From Achromobacter sp. (GTDB lineage: Bacteria > Pseudomonadota > Gammaproteobacteria > Burkholderiales > Burkholderiaceae_B): DNA of 10,951 nucleotides. Of the stretch, positions 1 through 6,024 are shown piece after piece. A program made the position numbers and the translations under genes. Positions within the stretch are counted from its first letter, which is position 1; each line of letters opens with the position of its first letter. Location: NCBI GenBank assembly GCA_003454835.1, contig DMTA01000027.1:6327-17277 (forward strand). The letters are read 5' to 3'. Below the pieces are notes generated by a model, which saw only the letters and a list, made by a program, of their open reading frames with translations, was not told the origin of the DNA and ran no database searches.

Positions 1-426
1 CAACAGCCACGCCAACACCAGGTAACGGGTGCTGAACAGCGGCACGTCGGCGTGCGCCACCTGTTCTGGCCAGCGGATGCCGTGGCTCGCCAGCAGCAGG
101 TGCGAGAACATCAGCTTGCGGCAGTCGTGCAGCAGGTCGCCGCTGGCAATCATGGCGCCGCCATCGCTCAGCCAGCCATCCAGCTCGCGCACCACGCTCA
201 CGCTGTCGTCGAGCATGTCGGAAAGATCGCCGGCGAGCCGCTCGCAGCGCTGCTGGACGGCCTCGCCGGTGGTGCCTTCAGGCGCCTGGCGCAGCATGGC
301 GGCCGCGAGCGAGGCGCTGGACAGCGGGCCCAGGACTTCGTGGCGCAGAACGGGAAAGATCTGGCTGAGCACCTTGAGCTGCACGCCCTTCGCGGCCAGC
401 AGGCCAAGGGTGTCGGATTGGATCAT
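1..426 (-). CDS. DHp-like histidine phosphotransferase or kinase, 5' part only (cut by the left edge)
   Basis: This is the third gene of the phytochrome operon; only its first 142 codons are present and the frame is still open at base 1. I read it from ATG 426-424, 10 nt after the response-regulator stop, so translation is probably coupled. Residues about 16-45 form a helix with LRHEVLGPLSS, in which His29 sits where the phospho-acceptor histidine of a histidine-kinase dimerization (DHp) domain would be. Residues about 54-88 look like the second DHp helix, and from about 97 the sequence resembles the start of an ATPase-like fold (LLHDCRKLMFSHLLL). There is no sensor domain or membrane segment before the histidine. 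By analogy with ChpT- or Spo0B-type proteins it may pass phosphate from the neighbouring receiver; it could equally be a small soluble kinase, depending on ATP-binding boxes outside the window. The operon position and the DHp look are seen; the function is inferred. Confidence 0.6.
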   Translation of the reverse strand, partial: MIQSDTLGLLAAKGVQLKVLSQIFPVLRHEVLGPLSSASLAAAMLRQAPEGTTGEAVQQRCERLAGDLSDMLDDSVSVVRELDGWLSDGGAMIASGDLLHDCRKLMFSHLLLASHGIRWPEQVAHADVPLFSTRYLVLAWLL

Positions 427-436
427 GAAAGAACCG

Positions 437-784
437 TCAATTGGCCTCGTGCAGAATGGCCAGGAGCGCGTCGGGGTCCGCCGGCTTTTCGATCCATCCA
501 GTGAAGATGCCGTTGATGGCATCGCGTCGTTCGTGTCGCGCCAGGCCGCTCAGCGCGTAGATGCGCGGCGGGTTGGCGCGTTCGCGCAGGCGCTTGGCCA
601 GCTCGTAGCCGTCCATGTCGGGCAGCAGGATGTCCAGCAGCACGGCATCCGGCGCGAACGTGTTGACCAGCGCCAGGGCTTCGGCCCCGGTGGCGGCGCA
701 CCGCGTCTCCACGTTTGAAAGCGCCAGGAACTCGGCCAGCAGTTCCGATCCCATTTCGTTGTCGTCCACCAGCAGGACCCGCAT
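437..784 (-). CDS. Single-domain response regulator (CheY-like receiver) of the phytochrome operon
   Basis: A receiver-only regulator of 115 residues, with no DNA-binding or enzymatic output domain, so it should act through protein contacts or in a phosphorelay. The receiver signature is complete: acidic pair Asp7-Asp8 in LLVDDNE, phospho-acceptor Asp51 in LLDILLPDMDG, switch Ser79 in YALSGL (Ser instead of the commoner Thr) and Lys100 in WIEKP. It lies 34 nt downstream of bphP, as in the known Cph1-Rcp1 and DrBphP-DrBphR pairs, which makes BphP its likely phosphodonor. The stop is 10 nt before the next gene. I chose ATG 784 because it gives the standard receiver N-terminus MRVLLVDD. However, the best Shine-Dalgarno (GGGAG) fits an in-frame TTG at 802 instead, which would add six residues. 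Confidence in the function is high and in the exact start moderate. Confidence 0.9.
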   Translation of the reverse strand: MRVLLVDDNEMGSELLAEFLALSNVETRCAATGAEALALVNTFAPDAVLLDILLPDMDGYELAKRLRERANPPRIYALSGLARHERRDAINGIFTGWIEKPADPDALLAILHEAN

Positions 785-809
785 GGCGCGCACTTCGTTC
801 AAGTTATGT

Positions 810-814
810 CTCCC
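810..814 (-). promoter_or_regulatory. Ribosome binding site pointing to a TTG start for the response regulator
   Basis: On the minus strand GGGAG occupies 814-810, followed by a 7-nt spacer and TTG at 802-800, in frame with the receiver. The ATG at 784 has only GAAG eight bases upstream. Either start keeps the whole receiver domain. Confidence 0.4.
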
Positions 815-818
815 AGAT

Positions 819-3008
819 TCAAGAGGGGGTTGTTTCGGGCATGGCGCGGGGCAGCGTGACCGTGAAGATGACGAGCCCGCCGCGGCATTGGACCGAGATA
901 TCGCCACCATGGTCGCGCACGACCTGTTCGGCGATGTACAGGCCAAGGCCGAGGCCGGTGCGGTTGCGCGACTGGCCCACCGACTCCGGCTTGAACGGCG
1001 AGAACAGATGCGCCAGCACGTCGTCGGCGATCGGTTCGCCATGGTTGATGACGCTGAGCGTAATGTCGTCGCCGACCGCCGCGGCGTTCACCACGATGGG
1101 CTGGCGCGGCGCGCCGTGCTGGCGCGCGTTGCTCATCAGGTTGGTCACCACCTGCGCGATGCGGTCGGTGTCGGCCATGAGCGTCAGGCCGTCCGGCACG
1201 TCGGTTTCAATGCGCAGGCCGGGGTAGGCGTGGCGCTTTTCCTCGATGAGGCTGTTGACCAATGCCGACAGATCGCAAAGCCGCTTTTCGATGCCCAATC
1301 CCAGCCCGCCCTGCAGGCGCGACAGGTCCAGCACCTGCGAGATCAGGCGCTGCATCCGGCCGCTGGAATAGCGGATGCGCTCGCCCATGCGCGCGCCGGT
1401 ATCGGTGCGGGACAGCAGGGTCGCGGCCATGGAAATGGATTGCAGCGGGTCGCGCAGGTCGTGGCCCAGCATGGCCAGCAGCGCGGTGCGGGCGCGGTCC
1501 ACGTCGGCGGCACGGCTGGTCGAAATGTGCGAGAGCTCGTCGCGCAGATTGTCCACGGCCTCGAGCTCCGCAGGCAGCCAGGGAAGACAAACCCCGCGTA
1601 CGACCTCGCGCCAGGCTTCGAACGAGCCGCGCGGGGTCAGCCGCGGGCCGAGGCTGCCGACCGCGTACTGCTTTTCTGGCTTGCCGCCCCACACGAGGGT
1701 CTCGATCTGCTCCTTGCGCAGCCAGATCAGCCAGCCATTGTTCATGGGGTCGAACTTGCACGCGAGCAGGCCCGCATACGGGACGATTTCGGTCTGCAAT
1801 TCGGGGTAATCGCGCGCGATGTTGGTGGTGTGCACCACGCGCTGCCCGCTCTGGTCCAGCGCGTTCAGGATGCCCGCCAGTTCGCCTCGCGGCGCAATGC
1901 CGCCAAACACGGTGACGCTGTTGCTCCAGAGGCACAGCGCGGCATCGTTCGGGACCAGCGAGGCCGGTGTCTCACCGCCCTGCGACAGCGCCTGATGCAC
2001 GTTTTCAGAGGCCGACACGTGCTCGACAAGCTTGCTGACCAGTGCGGCGTTCTGGCGGGACTGCTCGGCCCGCTCATTGGCTTCGATGCCGGACACCGTC
2101 GCCGCAACGACCTGCGCCATCGCCTCGCACGCCAGGCGGGCAGGGTAGGGCACGGCCCGCGGCGTGTGATGGTGGCAGGCGATCATTCCCCACAGGCGGC
2201 CACCGATCACCAGCGACAGGCTCATCGACGCCCGCACACCCATGTTCGCCATGTATTCCAAGTGGACGGGCGACACGCTGCGCAAGACCGAGAAGCTCAA
2301 GTCGAGCGGTTGCGGATCCGGCGAAGGGGCGCTTAGCACGCGCACCGGGTGGTAGGTCGCATCAGCGATCAGGCGCAGGGTGTTTACCGTATAGAGCCGG
2401 CGCGCCTGCGCCGGAATGTCGCCGGCGGGATAGCGGCGGCCCACCCAGTCGTCCAGGTCGGCGCGTCGCTGTTCGGCCACGATCTCGCCGCTGTCGTCGG
2501 GATGGAAGCGATACGCCATCACCCGGTCAAAGCCCGTGGCGCGCTGCACTTCGCGCACCATGCTATCCAGGAGAGCGGGAATGTCACGCTGCCGGCGCAC
2601 GCGCTCGATGCTGCGGTAGATACGCTCGGGCGCGGCAATGCCGACGCCGTCGGCCCGGCGCTCGAGTTCGACAATCGTCAGTCCATCGACATTGCGATGT
2701 CCGATCACGTCATAGGTGGCGCGATCCAGTGTGATGGTCAGCGGGTCGAAAATGGGGTCGGGGTTGCCGAGCCACGTGGACATGCAGTACGCAAGGCCCG
2801 GCGGCAACGCCTCAGGCGCGCAAGGCTGGTCCAGCGTCAGGCAGGTGTCGAGCAATTGGGCGGCATTCTCGCTGGCGTAACGTAGCGTGCCGTCGGGATC
2901 GAACGCGAGCAGCGCCCCCAGCGGCTGGATGGCGCCCGGTATGTGTATCGGTTCGCTGTCGCAATTGGCGAGAGTGAGTTGGGGGTAGGATTCGGTGGGC
3001 GCATTCAT
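819..3008 (-). CDS. bphP: Bacteriophytochrome sensor histidine kinase (PAS-GAF-PHY-HisKA-HATPase)
   Basis: A 729-residue cytoplasmic red/far-red photoreceptor kinase, normal length for the family. The order is PAS (about 1-110) with the biliverdin-linking Cys16 in NCDSEPIHIPGAIQPLG; GAF (about 140-305) with RYPAGDIPAQARRLY (usual motif PASDIP; here Gly196 replaces Ser), Asp197, His249 in HLEYMANMGVRAS and His279/280; and PHY (about 320-500) with the tongue motif PRGSF at 459-463. The kinase core has H-box GHDLRDPL (His516), N-box NLMSNARQHG (623-632) and G2 GLGLGLYIAE (685-694). The G1 box is NHGEPI (655-660) rather than DxGxG. There are no membrane segments. The start includes Cys16 and gives the family N-terminus, although no clear Shine-Dalgarno precedes it. 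It is first in an operon with a receiver and a DHp-like gene. No heme oxygenase is in the window, so biliverdin must be made by a gene elsewhere. The identity is very secure from the motifs. Confidence 0.97.
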   Translation of the reverse strand: MNAPTESYPQLTLANCDSEPIHIPGAIQPLGALLAFDPDGTLRYASENAAQLLDTCLTLDQPCAPEALPPGLAYCMSTWLGNPDPIFDPLTITLDRATYDVIGHRNVDGLTIVELERRADGVGIAAPERIYRSIERVRRQRDIPALLDSMVREVQRATGFDRVMAYRFHPDDSGEIVAEQRRADLDDWVGRRYPAGDIPAQARRLYTVNTLRLIADATYHPVRVLSAPSPDPQPLDLSFSVLRSVSPVHLEYMANMGVRASMSLSLVIGGRLWGMIACHHHTPRAVPYPARLACEAMAQVVAATVSGIEANERAEQSRQNAALVSKLVEHVSASENVHQALSQGGETPASLVPNDAALCLWSNSVTVFGGIAPRGELAGILNALDQSGQRVVHTTNIARDYPELQTEIVPYAGLLACKFDPMNNGWLIWLRKEQIETLVWGGKPEKQYAVGSLGPRLTPRGSFEAWREVVRGVCLPWLPAELEAVDNLRDELSHISTSRAADVDRARTALLAMLGHDLRDPLQSISMAATLLSRTDTGARMGERIRYSSGRMQRLISQVLDLSRLQGGLGLGIEKRLCDLSALVNSLIEEKRHAYPGLRIETDVPDGLTLMADTDRIAQVVTNLMSNARQHGAPRQPIVVNAAAVGDDITLSVINHGEPIADDVLAHLFSPFKPESVGQSRNRTGLGLGLYIAEQVVRDHGGDISVQCRGGLVIFTVTLPRAMPETTPS

Positions 3009-3039
3009 GCGAGTGAGATACCGTGGACGCGCAAGTGTG

Positions 3040-3069
3040 TTGCCATTATGTCAAAGATATTGTGAGAAT
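3040..3069 (+). promoter_or_regulatory. Candidate promoter for the CMD-family gene
   Basis: TTGCCA (3040-3045) is separated by 18 bp from GAGAAT (3064-3069), which is preceded by TG at 3061-3062 as in an extended -10. Transcription would begin near 3076, about 30 nt before the ATG at 3106. Its -35 element shares base 3045 with the -10 of the opposing bphP promoter, so the two could compete for polymerase. Prediction by eye only. Confidence 0.4.
3045..3053 (-). promoter_or_regulatory. Candidate extended -10 promoter for the bphP operon
   Basis: On the minus strand TGA followed by CATAAT (3053-3045) makes an extended -10 with five of six consensus bases; no convincing -35 precedes it. Transcription would start near 3038, giving a leader of about 30 nt before the bphP ATG. 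Prediction by eye only. Confidence 0.4.
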
Positions 3070-3096
3070 GTGTGCGTTTGCTGCCCCTTACCTTCC

Positions 3097-3100
3097 GGAG
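3097..3100 (+). promoter_or_regulatory. Ribosome binding site fixing the CMD-family start
   Basis: GGAG five bases upstream of ATG 3106. It selects this start over an in-frame ATG at 2995, which would overlap the start of bphP and precede the promoter. Confidence 0.7.
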
Positions 3101-3105
3101 TTCGC

Positions 3106-3633
3106 ATGGCTCGTTTGCCCTACGCTGATCTGACTCATCCCGAAGCACGGCCGCTGGTGGACCGCATCGTCGCCGAGCGCGGAAGCGTGCTGCACCTGTA
3201 TCAGATGTTGCTGCACAGTCCCGCCGTGGCCGGCGGCTGGCTGAATTACCTGACTTCCATCCGGCAGCTTAGTACCTTGCCCGGCGATCTGCGCGAGCTC
3301 GTCGTTATGCGGGTGGCCGCGATCAACGGGGCGCCTTACGAGGCCGACCAGCATGCGCCGATTGCGCTGAAGGAAGGCGTTTCGCAGGCACAGCTTGATG
3401 CGCTGGACGCGTGGGAAGAATCCGATCTGTTCAGCGGGCTCGAGAGGGCAGTGCTGGCCTACACCGACGCCATGACGCGGCAGGTGCAGGTGCCCGAGCC
3501 GGTGTTCCAGGCCGCGCGAACGGCCTTGGGTTCGGAAAAGCTGATTGTAGAACTGACTGCGACGGTGGCGGCCTACAACATGGTGTCGCGCTTCCTGGAA
3601 GCGCTGCAAGTGCATTCCCACGATCACCGCTAG
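3106..3633 (+). CDS. Carboxymuconolactone decarboxylase / AhpD-fold family protein without the catalytic cysteine
   Basis: This 175-residue, all-helical cytoplasmic protein matches the CMD/AhpD-like fold: a helix with RELVVMRVAAINGAPYEADQH (63-83), then APIALKEGVSQAQLDAL and the typical late helix ERAVLAYTDAMTRQ. In AhpD and related peroxidases this region carries CxxC or a Cys before YE..H. Here the position is Ala (NGAPYEADQH), so thiol-based peroxidase activity is unlikely. Glu64 and His83 are kept, as in many uncharacterised CMD-like proteins with an N(A/S)xYE..H pattern. Length and motif rule out a typical one-domain 4-carboxymuconolactone decarboxylase (about 130 residues). The substrate is unknown. 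The gene stands alone, divergent from bphP over 97 bp and convergent with transaldolase. The family assignment is secure and any specific reaction is not. Confidence 0.85.
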   Translation: MARLPYADLTHPEARPLVDRIVAERGSVLHLYQMLLHSPAVAGGWLNYLTSIRQLSTLPGDLRELVVMRVAAINGAPYEADQHAPIALKEGVSQAQLDALDAWEESDLFSGLERAVLAYTDAMTRQVQVPEPVFQAARTALGSEKLIVELTATVAAYNMVSRFLEALQVHSHDHR

Positions 3634-3634
3634 G

Positions 3635-3667
3635 CGCACCGCGCGCGGCGCTGCCGCGGGCGGTGCG
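3635..3667. terminator. GC-rich hairpin between convergent genes (possible bidirectional terminator)
   Basis: CGCACCGC (3635-3642) pairs with GCGGTGCG (3660-3667). Inside, CGCGGC (3644-3649) pairs with GCCGCG (3653-3658) around a 3-nt loop, with one G-G mismatch between the stems. It fills the 37-bp gap between two converging stop codons. No T-tract follows on either side, so it is not a canonical intrinsic terminator; it could still block read-through or protect 3' ends. Confidence 0.5.
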
Positions 3668-3670
3668 GGG

Positions 3671-4624
3671 TCAGCCGCGTTGGGCCTCGATCAGCGTATC
3701 CAGTTTGATGGCGTCTGCCACGAACAGGCGGATCCCCTCGGACAGTTTCTCGCTGGCCATTGCATCGTCATTGAGCAGCGTGCGGAACGTCACTTCGTCC
3801 GCGCCGATGCGCGCCATGTCGCCGCTCGCATCGTCAGCGCGAAGCTGGGCGGGCGCGTCGCCTTCGGTCGCGGCCAGTTTGTTCAGCAGGTCCGGACTGA
3901 TCGTCAGCAGGTCGCAGCCGGACAAGGCAAGAATCTGCCCCACGTTGCGGAAGCTCGCGCCCATGATCTCGGTTGGGATATTGAAGTGCTTGTAGTAGCG
4001 ATAAATATTGGTGACGGACTGAACGCCCGGGTCACGCGCGCCCGTGTTGTCGTCCTCGACCCAGTTCGCGCCGGCGGATTTCTTGTGCCAGTCATAGATG
4101 CGGCCGACGAAAGGCGAAATGAGCTGCACGTGCGCATCGGCGCAGGCCACCGCCTGGGGCAGCGAGAACAGCAGGGTCAAGTTGCAGCGGATGCCTTCGG
4201 ACTGCAGGGCGCGGGCGGCCTGGATGCCTTCCCATGTAGAAGCAATCTTGATCAGCACGCGCTCGCGCGGGATGCCGGCGGCCTCGTACAGGGCAATCAG
4301 GCCGCGGGCGCGCTCGATGGTGGCGCGGGTGTCAAACGACAGGCGGGCGTCGACCTCGGTCGACACGCGGCCCGGCACGATGTCCAGGATCGCGCGGCCG
4401 AAGGCGACCAGCAGGCGATCCATGAGTTCGGCGGTGGAGGCGCCGCGGTATTCCCGCGCGGTCTTTTCCAGCAGCGGGCGGTAGGCGTCCTGCTGGACGG
4501 CCTTCAGAATAAGGGACGGGTTGGTGGTCGCGTCGGTGGGACGCAACGCCTTCATGGCTTCGAAATCGCCGGTGTCGGCGACGACGGTGGTGTGGTCACG
4601 CAGGGCGTCAAGTTGGCTGGGCAT
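3671..4624 (-). CDS. tal: Transaldolase
   Basis: This transaldolase of the non-oxidative pentose phosphate pathway moves a three-carbon dihydroxyacetone unit between sedoheptulose 7-phosphate and glyceraldehyde 3-phosphate, giving erythrose 4-phosphate and fructose 6-phosphate. It has 317 residues, the usual size for the classical TalB-type subfamily. Visible motifs are [11 protein letters not shown] with Asp17, [10 protein letters not shown] (31-40), [11 protein letters not shown] (88-98) with Glu90, the Schiff-base Lys126 in [11 protein letters not shown], and [11 protein letters not shown] (148-158) followed by [12 protein letters not shown] chose ATG 4624 because [20 protein letters not shown] aligns with the family N-terminus; an upstream in-frame ATG near 4735 would add 37 unlike residues. 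No strong Shine-Dalgarno or promoter is visible before it. It is transcribed alone, away from carA and toward the CMD-family gene. The assignment is very secure. Confidence 0.97.
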   Translation of the reverse strand: MPSQLDALRDHTTVVADTGDFEAMKALRPTDATTNPSLILKAVQQDAYRPLLEKTAREYRGASTAELMDRLLVAFGRAILDIVPGRVSTEVDARLSFDTRATIERARGLIALYEAAGIPRERVLIKIASTWEGIQAARALQSEGIRCNLTLLFSLPQAVACADAHVQLISPFVGRIYDWHKKSAGANWVEDDNTGARDPGVQSVTNIYRYYKHFNIPTEIMGASFRNVGQILALSGCDLLTISPDLLNKLAATEGDAPAQLRADDASGDMARIGADEVTFRTLLNDDAMASEKLSEGIRLFVADAIKLDTLIEAQRG

Positions 4625-4747
4625 GGACTTATACGACTCGCAGCTGGCTAGGGTTGAAGGTGCTGCTAGCGTATCACCGACGCTGCCGGGCCGCAGTCGG
4701 CCGCAAGATCGAGGGCCGCTGATTGCACGTCGCACAACGGCGCGGCA

Positions 4748-4807
4748 AAACGGCCGAAAAACCCTGTTTCGGCCTTATCCGGCGCGGTTCTCCGGGATAA
4801 ACGGCCG
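4748..4807 (+). repeat. Pair of 9-bp direct repeats upstream of carA
   Basis: AAACGGCCG occurs at 4748-4756 and again at 4799-4807, start to start 51 bp, close to five helical turns. The second copy ends 7 bp before the TATAAT box; the first overlaps the inverted repeat. The spacing would suit a regulator binding two sites on one face of the DNA, but CGGCCG is also simply common in GC-rich DNA. Confidence 0.35.
4752..4774. repeat. Inverted repeat upstream of the carA promoter
   Basis: GGCCGAAA (4752-4759) and TTTCGGCC (4767-4774) are perfect complements around a 7-base spacer. They lie about 40 bp upstream of the carA -10 box. The repeat could be an operator, or a hairpin in a long upstream transcript; nothing in the sequence decides between these. 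Confidence 0.5.
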
Positions 4808-4814
4808 CTCGGGG

Positions 4815-4831
4815 TATAATCCGAAGGTTTG
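4815..4831 (+). promoter_or_regulatory. carAB promoter: TATAAT -10 box and predicted GTTTG start site
   Basis: A perfect TATAAT lies at 4815-4820, with no recognisable -35 hexamer 16-18 bp upstream. The discriminator is CCGAAG and the likely start is G4827, seven bases after the -10, so the RNA would begin GUUUGA and have a 33-nt leader. The start sequence resembles E. coli carAB P1, which begins GUUUGC and is reported to show UTP-sensitive slippage. The box is seen; its use and the slippage are inferred. Confidence 0.6.
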
Positions 4832-4849
4832 ATTATCGATTCTAAAACC

Positions 4850-4853
4850 GGGG
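4850..4853 (+). promoter_or_regulatory. Ribosome binding site supporting the GTG start of carA
   Basis: GGGG lies six bases before GTG 4860. There is no in-frame ATG between it and the conserved [12 protein letters not shown] segment, so the GTG is the best available start. Confidence 0.55.
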
Positions 4854-4859
4854 TTTACT

Positions 4860-6014
<1,155 letters not shown>

Positions 6015-6024
6015 AGACTGCATC

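Larger units (their letters stand above)
4625..4859. other. Divergent intergenic region between transaldolase and carA
   Basis: These 235 bp hold the control signals for transaldolase (leftward) and carAB (rightward). No small ORF with a convincing ribosome binding site was found. The right half carries an 8-bp inverted repeat, a 9-bp direct repeat and the carA -10 box. The left half, 4625-4740, shows no structure I can interpret. No ARG-box-like palindrome was seen. Confidence 0.7.

Noticed and set aside
615..2336. An open frame of 573 codons on the plus strand opposite bphP
   Set aside because: It is in register with the bphP codons and explained by the same codon bias; bphP has full domain evidence.
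2995..3105. Longer CMD-family protein starting at 2995
   Set aside because: It would overlap the bphP start, and a good GGAG site supports the start at 3106.
4628..4633. TATAAG on the minus strand as a -10 box for transaldolase
   Set aside because: It lies three bases before the ATG, too close even for a leaderless transcript, and has no -35 partner.
3672..4735. Longer transaldolase starting near 4735
   Set aside because: The 37 extra residues are unlike the family N-terminus; [20 protein letters not shown] fits directly.
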